This document shows, piece by piece, positions 1-6,952 of a stretch of DNA of 14,995 bases. The stretch lies in NCBI GenBank assembly GCA_030740295.1, contig JASLXP010000403.1:1-14995 (forward strand), given 5' to 3'. The DNA comes from Planctomycetota bacterium (GTDB lineage: Bacteria; Planctomycetota; PUPC01; JACPCR01). Below the pieces are notes generated by a model. The model did not search any database. It worked only from the letters and a program-made list of their open reading frames with translations, and was not told where the DNA came from. The stretch's first letter is position 1, and each line of letters opens with the position of its first letter. A program made the position numbers and the translations under genes.

Positions 1-1908
1 CCGCGCGCCGAGGGGAAAGAAGTTTTCGCCGAAGTGCGCGAGCTTCCAGGGCGCGCCGGCTTCGATGTAATTGGTGACTTCCACAACAGGGGCACTTCTG
101 GAGTTGACCGAGTTTCCTTTGTCATACCAGAGACGCGCCCAGAGCTTCCTTTTACCTTCGGGCAGCAATTGCTTGAAAACCGCTTTGCCATCTTTGGTCC
201 ATTCGGTGGTCGAGCCGATGATCTTTCGGTCGGAGAAGAGCTGCACCTGCGCCGGTCTGTGTCCACGCATTTTCGCAGTGGCATGAATCTCGGTCAGGTT
301 GTCCGCGAGCTTTCCGTCTGTCACCGGAGTTTGGATGGCGATGTCGAACGAAGGTAACTTGCCCGTGTCGGGGCACACGAAGTCGGCGGCAGAGAATTCG
401 CGACGCTCAAAACCAGGGCCTTCCCAACGCATCACCAGTCTCGATTTGCCGTTTGCGCTGACGAAGTGCTCGAATTCAAAACGGTGCAGGCCCCTGCTCA
501 AGGAGACCGGATACATGTCCGGCGTGGAGCCGTGGATGCCGTCGTTGACCATCACCGGCCTGCCGTCGATGTGCATTCGTGACCCGTCCGAAGAGCCGGC
601 CATGAACATATACAGGCCATCCGCCGGAGCCTTCAGGTAGCCGGAGAACTTCATCGCGTAATTGTTGCGACGGGCCCCCCGAACTGAATGGTCGAGGGTG
701 GAGACGATGCCCTTTCGAGACGGGGGTGTCTTCGGCCAATCTGCGAGCGTCTTCAACTGGCCGGCTGCTTCGTAAAATTCGTACGCGAGTCCTGGAATGA
801 CGGGCTTGCCGGGTTTCTGTGCGGAGTCGGTTGCGTTAAGCACTTTTACCGGAAGAACCACCGACTTTTCCTGATCGAAGATGTCAATGACGGTCAGCCG
901 AACACTCCTCGCCGGTGCCGGCAGATCATACCGTTTGCCATAAACGTAGTTCGCATTTTCTTCATCGAGCAGAATGGGCTTTCCCTCGGCGCCGGCACCG
1001 GCAAAGACCTCGATGCGATGGCCCATCTGTGGCGAGGAAGTATTCGGGACAGACCAGGTGACGGACACCTGCCTCTCGAATCCGGTGACGACTGCCTCTT
1101 CGATGACGACCGGGTCGAGCGTCGGCTTGTTGGGCTGGTTGGGCGTCCTGATCCAGCCATCGGCCGGTGCCTTTCCTTTGGTGTACTCCGAGTCAACGCG
1201 CGCAACCGTGCCTTTTTCGATGATGCTGACGCGCTCGGGAAGATTGGTGTTGATGCCATCGGCTTTGTACCAGCCTCCACCAGCCATGCGGCCGTATCCG
1301 AGCCGCCGCTCGATAACGCGGTGCACTGGTCTACCGCCGGTCAAACCCTCTACGAATCCACCATTGACGGCGAGGCCCGTGGCGGGCCCCATCAGTTCGA
1401 CCGTGCTGTGGTGATACCAGATGCCTTTTTTGACATCCTTGACCCACCAGCCTGCATACGCGCTGTTCTTTGCCTTTTGTTCATCTTTGGGCTGATAAAC
1501 GCGCACCACGAATCGATACCAACTGTTGGGTCGCAAAAAGTCCGGCCTGCCGTTGTAGCCACCCTTGGCCCCTTCGGCCCCGTAGCCGCTGCCCCCGGAG
1601 AACTGCCTGCCCGCGGAGACGCCCCGGATGTCACCCCAGTAGGTCCAGAACATGCCCGTCGGCCCCTTGGGCCCGCGTGTCCGAACGCCCCCGTAGAAAT
1701 TATTCTTGACCTTGCCCTTAGGTGTGAACCGTGCGTACCAGGTGCAGTAGTAGGTGCCGGCGTCCCACTCCGGCCAGCGCAAATCCTTCATGAGGATATC
1801 CGACCCAGGCTTCAGATTGTCATTGATGTGCGCCCGTGCGGGCTGGGTAAAGAGCAATAGTGTGGCAGCCAGCGTGGTGGTGAGCATCGTGGAATCTTTG
1901 GGGTTCAT
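1..1908 (-). CDS. Secreted DUF3472 and PA14 domain protein, 3' end beyond the window
   Basis: An uninterrupted minus-strand frame of 636 codons reaches base 1, so the C-terminus is missing. The ATG at 1908 gives a signal peptide (hydrophobic core about residues 9-20, AxA-type cleavage after ARA at residue 26). An in-frame ATG eight codons in (1887) would give a shorter but still hydrophobic leader. Neither has a good Shine-Dalgarno, so the start is unsure. Residues about 45-215 resemble DUF3472, with aromatic-rich strands (TYYCTWYARF, FYGGV, WYRFVVRVYQ, GWWVKDVKKGIWYHH, GGFVEGL). Residues about 265-355 look like an Ig/Fn3-type sandwich (VSVTWSVP). Residues about 373-510 are a PA14 domain (GLYMFMAGSSDGSRMHIDG, LVMRWEGP). 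Residues about 515-615 resemble a further Ig-like repeat. PA14 and DUF3472 commonly occur in exported carbohydrate-associated proteins of PVC bacteria and Bacteroidota. I see no catalytic domain in the visible part. Substrate is unknown; binding or scaffolding on glycans is an inference. Confidence 0.85.
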   Translation of the reverse strand, partial: MNPKDSTMLTTTLAATLLLFTQPARAHINDNLKPGSDILMKDLRWPEWDAGTYYCTWYARFTPKGKVKNNFYGGVRTRGPKGPTGMFWTYWGDIRGVSAGRQFSGGSGYGAEGAKGGYNGRPDFLRPNSWYRFVVRVYQPKDEQKAKNSAYAGWWVKDVKKGIWYHHSTVELMGPATGLAVNGGFVEGLTGGRPVHRVIERRLGYGRMAGGGWYKADGINTNLPERVSIIEKGTVARVDSEYTKGKAPADGWIRTPNQPNKPTLDPVVIEEAVVTGFERQVSVTWSVPNTSSPQMGHRIEVFAGAGAEGKPILLDEENANYVYGKRYDLPAPARSVRLTVIDIFDQEKSVVLPVKVLNATDSAQKPGKPVIPGLAYEFYEAAGQLKTLADWPKTPPSRKGIVSTLDHSVRGARRNNYAMKFSGYLKAPADGLYMFMAGSSDGSRMHIDGRPVMVNDGIHGSTPDMYPVSLSRGLHRFEFEHFVSANGKSRLVMRWEGPGFERREFSAADFVCPDTGKLPSFDIAIQTPVTDGKLADNLTEIHATAKMRGHRPAQVQLFSDRKIIGSTTEWTKDGKAVFKQLLPEGKRKLWARLWYDKGNSVNSRSAPVVEVTNYIEAGAPWKLAHFGENFFPLGAR

Positions 1909-1927
1909 TGGGATTGAAAATGAGAAT

Positions 1928-1941
1928 CCTTACTTTTAAGG
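1928..1941. repeat. Small palindrome upstream of the DUF3472/PA14 gene
   Basis: CCTTA and TAAGG flank four bases, 20 bp upstream of the 1908 start codon. It could be an operator or a leader hairpin, or chance. No convincing -35/-10 pair was found beside it. Confidence 0.25.
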
Positions 1942-1969
1942 ACGCTCACATGTTCTGCAACGATGTCAG

Positions 1970-1987
1970 GCACTCTCTCTGGAGTGC
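1970..1987. repeat. Hairpin GCACTC/GAGTGC in the 1909-2459 intergenic region
   Basis: Six perfectly paired bases (1970-1975 with 1982-1987) enclose a six-base loop. There is no T-tract on either side, so it is not an intrinsic terminator. It lies in the same structured non-coding stretch as the element at 2044-2110 and may belong to one dispersed intergenic element. Confidence 0.35.
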
Positions 1988-2043
1988 GGTAACTTGTCCT
2001 GCAGCGCTAACGAAGCTTCGCCTCAAACAGTCGAGCAGCCCAT

Positions 2044-2110
2044 CGTAGCGCTGCCCTCCAGGGCGGCGTCTTACGCGAGCCGAGGGCTCGACCGCTAAAC
2101 TCCGGCTACG
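2044..2110. repeat. Structured intergenic element with nested stems
   Basis: The outer arms CGTAGC (2044-2049) and GCTACG (2105-2110) are exact inverted copies. Inside are two independent hairpins: GCCCT/AGGGC (2053-2057 with 2060-2064) and CGAGCC/GGCTCG (2076-2081 with 2085-2090). As RNA or extruded DNA this would form a three-way, cloverleaf-like fold. It lacks a tRNA acceptor, CCA or a T-loop. The form suggests a dispersed extragenic palindromic element, but copy number in the genome cannot be seen here. Confidence 0.45.
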
Positions 2111-2130
2111 GTGCTTCACCGAAACTTGAC

Positions 2131-2184
2131 TCACTGGTCCAGTTTTGGGCGCTTGTAGACGACTAAGATTTTCGAGGAATTCAT
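2131..2184 (-). other. Possible 17-codon gene-start remnant
   Basis: A short minus-strand frame reads MNSSKILVVYKRPKLDQ and then stops at TGA (2131-2133). The KILVVYK stretch looks like the first beta strand of a Rossmann-type or kinase-like protein and not like random translation. There is no Shine-Dalgarno, and the structured element at 2044-2110 follows immediately. It might be the 5' end of a gene cut off by insertion of that element, or chance. Low confidence. Confidence 0.15.
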
Positions 2185-2222
2185 CAGTTGGAGACACGAA
2201 TCATCATTCTTGAGGCGGCTTG

Positions 2223-2295
2223 GTTGGAGTAACGGCCTTAGCCGGGCACGAGTTGGCGACAGCTCTCCGGGCCCGGCTAAAGCCGTTACTCCAAC
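2223..2295. repeat. Long perfect-stem inverted repeat (25-bp arms)
   Basis: The left arm 2223-2247 and right arm 2271-2295 are inverted copies over 25 bases with one mismatch (C2237 opposite A2281), separated by a 23-base loop. The arm core is GTAACGG..TTAGCCGGGC. No T-run follows on either strand, which argues against an intrinsic terminator. It sits 164 bases before the start codon of the propeller gene and upstream of its predicted promoter. It is best described as a REP/MITE-like extragenic palindrome; relatives elsewhere in the genome would confirm this. Confidence 0.6.
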
Positions 2296-2383
2296 AGCCT
2301 ACGCCAGAATTCTTCGGTACTTGTTACAGCTTTCATTGTCCGCTGATTGCGGTTTACAGTACCAACGAGTCACACTGCCGCTT

Positions 2384-2412
2384 TTGAAAATAATGGTCGA
2401 TGATGCCAGAAT
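2384..2412 (+). promoter_or_regulatory. Putative sigma70-type promoter for the propeller gene
   Basis: TTGAAA (2384-2389) as -35 and CAGAAT (2407-2412, four of six consensus bases) as -10 are separated by exactly 17 bases. Transcription would start about 40 bases before the ATG at 2460. This is prediction only; the -10 is weak. Confidence 0.3.
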
Positions 2413-2447
2413 CGGCCACGGCATCAGCAGTTCCTGTTCCTCGGTCT

Positions 2448-2451
2448 GGAG
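2448..2451 (+). promoter_or_regulatory. Ribosome binding site for the propeller gene
   Basis: GGAG lies 8 bases before the ATG at 2460. This supports that start over the ATG at 2453, which is in another frame. Confidence 0.5.
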
Positions 2452-2459
2452 AATGAAGT

Positions 2460-5400
2460 ATGCGCATTGGATTGATCTGCGTCTTCCTTATCAGCACGCA
2501 CGCGGTGGGTGGTGACTGGCCTCAGTGGCGTTACGACGGCGGACGAACGGCCGCCTCTCCTGCGGAGCTCCCCCAACAGCTTCATCTCGCCTGGGTGAAC
2601 CATTATTCACCGCGGACTCCTGTGTGGGATGATCCACTGAACCAGGATCTCATGCCGTACGACTCGGTCTTCGAGCCGGTGGTCCTGGGGAAGACCATGT
2701 TCATCGGGTTCAATGACAGCGACAAGGTTGTGGCTCTGGATACAGAAACAGGAAAAGAGAAATGGTCGTTCTACACCAACGGCCCCGTTCGTCTGCCTCC
2801 TGTGGCGGCTCTGGGAAAAGTGTTTGTCGTCAGCGATGACGGCTTCCTTTACTGCCTGGATGCCCGGAGCGGAACGCTGGTCTGGAAGCGCCGGGGAGGG
2901 CCGTCGGACCGGAAGGTCATTGGGAACAAACGCCTCATCTCCACCTGGCCGGCGCGAGGCGGTCCGGTCGTCATGGATGGCACGGTCTATTTTGCTGCCG
3001 GCATCTGGCCTTTCATGGGCACTTTTATCTACGCGCTGGATGCGGAGACCGGCAAGCTCCAGTGGCTGAATGACAGCACGGGCTCGGAGTACATACTCCA
3101 ACCTCATAGCTCCGCGGCATTTGCCGGGGTAGCTCCCCAGGGCGCTCTCGTAGTGGCGGGCGACAAGCTGCTTGTGCCGGGGGGGAGATCGGTGCCTGCC
3201 TGTTTCGATCGCCGGTCGGGCAAATCCCTCTACTACCATCTGGCCAGGAATAAGAAAACGGGCGGCTCCTTCGTCTGCGCCAAAGGCAACATCTTCTTCA
3301 ATCACTTCAGGGAGCAGATGACGGACCTCTACCTCCTGTCAGACGGGGCCGGGCCTGTACATCGAGTAGGGCAGCATCCGGTACTGACTGACAAGAGGAT
3401 CTACGTGGCCGGAAAATCGGACGGCTTTTCCGGTTACCATGAAGGGAATACGCTGGCAGCGATTAATGCGGAACAGGTTCAGGCCAACCCGCGGGCATGG
3501 CAACGGAGCCAGCAGTGGGAGATAGCGGTGGATGCTTCAGGCGATCTGATCAGAGCGGGCAGCCGGCTCTACGCGGCAGGGAACAGCCGAATCACGGCTG
3601 TGGAGATCCCCGCAGAGGGCGAAGCACCCAAAGTAGTCTGGACTAGAGAAGTCGGCGAAAAGGTTGGAAGACTTCTGGCCGCGGACGACAAGCTGTTCGC
3701 TGTCACACCCAGCGGAAAGATCATGGCCTTCAGCGGTACCGCGAAGACGCCAGGCCATACCTACCACACACCGACCATCGTCAACCCGCCGGCAAACCTG
3801 GCCGGTAAGGTCCGTTCGATCATTGAGGACACTGGGGCCAACGAAGGGTACGGCATGTTCTTCGGTGCCGGTGACGGCCGTCTGCTGGAAGCCCTTGCAT
3901 GCAGATCAAAGCTGCACATCATCGCCGTTGAACCTGATGCTGAGAAAGTGGAGAAACTGCGCCGGCGCCTCGATCCCGCCGGTCTCTACGGGACACGAAT
4001 TGCCGTCCACCAGGGCAGTGTGGATTCGTTCCAGGCCCCGCTGTACATGTCTTCTCTTACGGTGGTCAATGATCTGGCAGCCGCGGGCTATGACAAAGGG
4101 GACATGTTTGTAAGCAGGCTGTTCCGATCTCTCCGTCCTTACGGCGGCGCGGCCTGGCTGCCCCTTAACGATGAGCAGACCGTTGCGTTCGAGAAGCGAG
4201 TCTCTGCGGCGAAACTGGCTGGCGCGAAGTTTTTAACCTACAAGCCTCCCGCACCGCCTGAGCCTGGCGCGAAAAAGAAAAAGCCACCCCTGCCACCGAG
4301 AGTGCTTCGCCGGGGCAGTACGCTGCTCGTGCGTGATGGCCCGCTGCCCGGCGCGGCCCCGTGGACGCATCAGTACGGTGACATCAGCAACACGGTCAAA
4401 TCCAATGACAGCCGGGTAAAGCTCCCCCTGGGTCTTCTCTGGTTTGGCGGAAGCTCGAACATGGACGTCCTGCCCCGTCACGGTCACGGGCCGCCGGAAC
4501 AGGTCATCGGCGGGCGCCTCTTCATCGAGGGCATAGCTTCCTTGAGCGCACGCGATGTTTACACGGGCCGCGTGCTGTGGAAAAAGGAATTGGAGAACCT
4601 GGGCAACATGGGCAAGTACTACGACCACACTTACGCAGACACGCCGACGAGCATAACCTACAACCAGACGCACATCCCCGGCGCCAACGTCCGGGGGACT
4701 AACTACGTAGCCACCATCGACAGCGTCTACATTATCCAGGGCGGCGAGTGCCACGTACTCGAAGCGGCGACCGGCAAGACCGCAAAGGTCATTTCACTGC
4801 CGAAGCCGAAAAATTCAGAGACACCTCAATGGGGCTACATCGGCATTTATGGGGATCTCCTCATCGCCGGCTCTGATTTCGCCGAATTCTCAGAATTGCT
4901 TCCTGAAGATAAGAGAAAAAAAGGAAGCTTCACCAACTACGACGTGAGTGCCAGCAGAACCCTGGTGGTGATGGATCGGCACACGGGAAAAGTTCACTGG
5001 AGTTACCAATCCAGAAACGGGCTCATCCATAATGCCATCGCAGCCGGCAAAGACACTCTCTTTTGCCTGGACAGACATCCGCCCTACATCGAAAAACGGA
5101 TGAAGCGAAGGGGGATCTTCAATCGCAAAAAGTATCGTCTGCTGGCGTTGGACATCCACACCGGCAAGGTTCGGTGGCGCCAGGGCAAGGATGTTTTCGG
5201 CACCTGGCTGAGCTACTCAAAGAAGCACGATATTCTGCTGCAGGCGACGCGCCCATCCAGAGACATGGTCAGGGAGGAAGGCGTGCCTCGGATGATCGCA
5301 TATCAGGCGGCTGATGGGTCTGTTGTGTGGGACAAGGCTTTTCGTTACGGCGGTCCGCCGATCCTCCATAACGAAACCATCATCACAGATGGCGCGGCCT

Positions 5401-6881
5401 TCAGTCTCCTTACCGGAGAAAAGAAAATGAGGACGAATCCGATCACAGGCGAGAAATCCGATTGGACGTTCAGCCGGCAATACGGCTGCAACTACGCCAT
5501 CGCCAGCGAACACCTCATTTCATTCCGCTCAGCCGCGGCCGGTTTCTTTGACCTCAGCAACGACGGAGGAACGGGAAACTTCGGCGGATTCAAATCAAGC
5601 TGCACCGCCAACCTGGTCGCGGCCGACGGGGTCCTCAATGCCCCTGACTACACAAGGACCTGTGCCTGCGCTTACCAGAATCAGACATCTCTGGCGCTCG
5701 TACACGACCCGGACGTCGAGCTTTGGTCCTTCAACCAGATTCGAAGCAAGGGCGGCCCCGTGCGCCGGGTGGGCATTAATCTCGGCGCTCCCGGTGACAG
5801 GTTGGCAGAGGATGGCATTCTCTGGCTCGAGGCGCCGTTCACGGGCGGCCCTTCTCCCAATGTGCCGGTCCAGGTCGAGCCGGCCAGCGCGCAGTTCTAC
5901 CGACATCACTTCTCACAAGTGGAAGGCGAAGGTCTGAAGTGGGTCGCAGCGTCCGGTGTGACCGGCGCAACAAAAGTCACCGTTTCCGTGGTTCCGAGGT
6001 CCCTCGTCGTTATCCCGCCGACCAGCCAACCGCCGGCCATCGACGGGAAACTTGACGACGCGACCTGGAAGGGCGCCGCCCCTCTGCCGTTCGAAGGGAA
6101 CGCCCATTCCCGTGTGCCGGAAACCAAGGTTTTCATGTGCCGCGACGATCAGGCCATCTACTTCGCTTACCACCGTAAGTCGCCGGTGGTGAACGGCAGC
6201 CCGGTACCGCTGGTCGCCAATTTCCCGCTGCCCGATACCCCATGCTGGCGGGACGACGAAGTCGAGATTTTTCTGTCTGATGCCAAACGAAAAATTGGCC
6301 TTCAGTTCGCCATGTCTTGCGCGGGTGGAAGTTTCAGGGGACGCAATGTTCTCACCAAACGGACCTGGTCTGACGTCAAATGGCGCGGCGAGTGGCAATA
6401 CGCTGTAGACAAGCAGGCGGACCAGTGGTCAGTCGAGGCATCGTTCCCGTTGAAGACTCTTCGAGACGAGGGCATCGATCCTGCGAAGCTTCACATCAAC
6501 ATCATGTCTCAGAATCTGAGCCGGGTCGGCGCCGGTCACATCTACCTGGTGAATCCCGGTCGCCTTGGCTTTGGCCGGTGCCAGGAATATCTGCGAGTCG
6601 GAGACAAATTGCCGGTAGTACCGCAGCGCCTCTACACTGTTCGCTTGCACTTCGCCGAAACGGAAGGCGCTCAGCCAGGAGAACGAGTCTTCGGAGTCGC
6701 CATCCAGGGAAAAGAGGTGCTCAAAGATCTCGACATCGCCAAAGAAGCCGGCGGCCAGAACCGGGCGCTCGTAAAAGTATTCGCCGGCGTCGGAGTCACC
6801 AGCGAGTTATCCGTCTCATTCACCCAGTCGCCTGGCAAAGCGCCCCCTCTCCTGAGCGGGATAGAGCTCATCGCTGAGTGA
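2460..6881 (+). CDS. Exported PQQ-type propeller, SAM-methyltransferase-like, CBM9 and malectin-like fusion protein
   Basis: A protein of 1473 residues. Residues 1-18 form a short signal peptide (MRIGLICVFLISTHAVGG), so the product should be exported. Residues about 19-440 are a PQQ-type beta propeller with repeated ALDxxTGK..W blades. Residues about 445-590 resemble a class I SAM-dependent methyltransferase: glycine loop GAGDG at 469-473 and acidic EPD at 491-493, the usual motif I and end of strand 2. A Pro/Lys-rich linker (about 595-612) leads to a second propeller (about 620-1175; blades such as VMDRHTGKVHW and LALDIHTGKVRW). This holds Cys 1010, 1048, 1068 and 1070 and the conserved-looking TRTCACAYQNQTSLAL. 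Residues about 1184-1380 are CBM9/DOMON-like (PPAIDGKLDDATWKGA, DDEVEIFLSD). Residues about 1391-1473 resemble a truncated malectin domain (YTVRLHFAE, LLSGIELIAE). Propeller fusions of this kind are known in planctomycete-like genomes; the function is unknown. Sugar oxidation or binding is inference, and no dehydrogenase residues were assigned. Confidence 0.9.
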   Translation: MRIGLICVFLISTHAVGGDWPQWRYDGGRTAASPAELPQQLHLAWVNHYSPRTPVWDDPLNQDLMPYDSVFEPVVLGKTMFIGFNDSDKVVALDTETGKEKWSFYTNGPVRLPPVAALGKVFVVSDDGFLYCLDARSGTLVWKRRGGPSDRKVIGNKRLISTWPARGGPVVMDGTVYFAAGIWPFMGTFIYALDAETGKLQWLNDSTGSEYILQPHSSAAFAGVAPQGALVVAGDKLLVPGGRSVPACFDRRSGKSLYYHLARNKKTGGSFVCAKGNIFFNHFREQMTDLYLLSDGAGPVHRVGQHPVLTDKRIYVAGKSDGFSGYHEGNTLAAINAEQVQANPRAWQRSQQWEIAVDASGDLIRAGSRLYAAGNSRITAVEIPAEGEAPKVVWTREVGEKVGRLLAADDKLFAVTPSGKIMAFSGTAKTPGHTYHTPTIVNPPANLAGKVRSIIEDTGANEGYGMFFGAGDGRLLEALACRSKLHIIAVEPDAEKVEKLRRRLDPAGLYGTRIAVHQGSVDSFQAPLYMSSLTVVNDLAAAGYDKGDMFVSRLFRSLRPYGGAAWLPLNDEQTVAFEKRVSAAKLAGAKFLTYKPPAPPEPGAKKKKPPLPPRVLRRGSTLLVRDGPLPGAAPWTHQYGDISNTVKSNDSRVKLPLGLLWFGGSSNMDVLPRHGHGPPEQVIGGRLFIEGIASLSARDVYTGRVLWKKELENLGNMGKYYDHTYADTPTSITYNQTHIPGANVRGTNYVATIDSVYIIQGGECHVLEAATGKTAKVISLPKPKNSETPQWGYIGIYGDLLIAGSDFAEFSELLPEDKRKKGSFTNYDVSASRTLVVMDRHTGKVHWSYQSRNGLIHNAIAAGKDTLFCLDRHPPYIEKRMKRRGIFNRKKYRLLALDIHTGKVRWRQGKDVFGTWLSYSKKHDILLQATRPSRDMVREEGVPRMIAYQAADGSVVWDKAFRYGGPPILHNETIITDGAAFSLLTGEKKMRTNPITGEKSDWTFSRQYGCNYAIASEHLISFRSAAAGFFDLSNDGGTGNFGGFKSSCTANLVAADGVLNAPDYTRTCACAYQNQTSLALVHDPDVELWSFNQIRSKGGPVRRVGINLGAPGDRLAEDGILWLEAPFTGGPSPNVPVQVEPASAQFYRHHFSQVEGEGLKWVAASGVTGATKVTVSVVPRSLVVIPPTSQPPAIDGKLDDATWKGAAPLPFEGNAHSRVPETKVFMCRDDQAIYFAYHRKSPVVNGSPVPLVANFPLPDTPCWRDDEVEIFLSDAKRKIGLQFAMSCAGGSFRGRNVLTKRTWSDVKWRGEWQYAVDKQADQWSVEASFPLKTLRDEGIDPAKLHINIMSQNLSRVGAGHIYLVNPGRLGFGRCQEYLRVGDKLPVVPQRLYTVRLHFAETEGAQPGERVFGVAIQGKEVLKDLDIAKEAGGQNRALVKVFAGVGVTSELSVSFTQSPGKAPPLLSGIELIAE

Positions 6882-6908
6882 CAAGACGGCGGGCTAACCA
6901 ATGTGTCC

Positions 6909-6924
6909 GCGAGAAGTAACTCGC
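6909..6924. other. Weak hairpin between convergent genes
   Basis: GCGAG (6909-6913) and CTCGC (6920-6924) flank a six-base loop in the 71-bp gap between the two convergent stop codons. There is no T-tract, so a terminator role is only possible by position. Confidence 0.2.
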
Positions 6925-6952
6925 CATTGTGCGGCTCACTGCAATCTCATCT

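Noticed and set aside
688..1860. 390-codon open frame on the plus strand
   Set aside because: It lies opposite the continuous DUF3472/PA14 frame and shows no recognisable domains; the minus-strand product is clearly real.
2044..2110. tRNA gene suggested by the cloverleaf-like fold
   Set aside because: No T-loop (GTTCGA) consensus, no seven-base acceptor stem, and arm lengths do not fit.
1946..2197. 83-codon open frame on the minus strand
   Set aside because: It runs straight through the nested hairpins of the structured element, is rich in Arg/Ser as in random GC-rich translation, and has no Shine-Dalgarno.
2223..2295. Intrinsic terminator
   Set aside because: The stem is strong but no T-run follows it on either strand, and the preceding gene on that side points away.
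2607..3305. 232-codon open frame on the minus strand
   Set aside because: It overlaps the first propeller on the opposite strand, where the blade repeats make the plus-strand reading certain.
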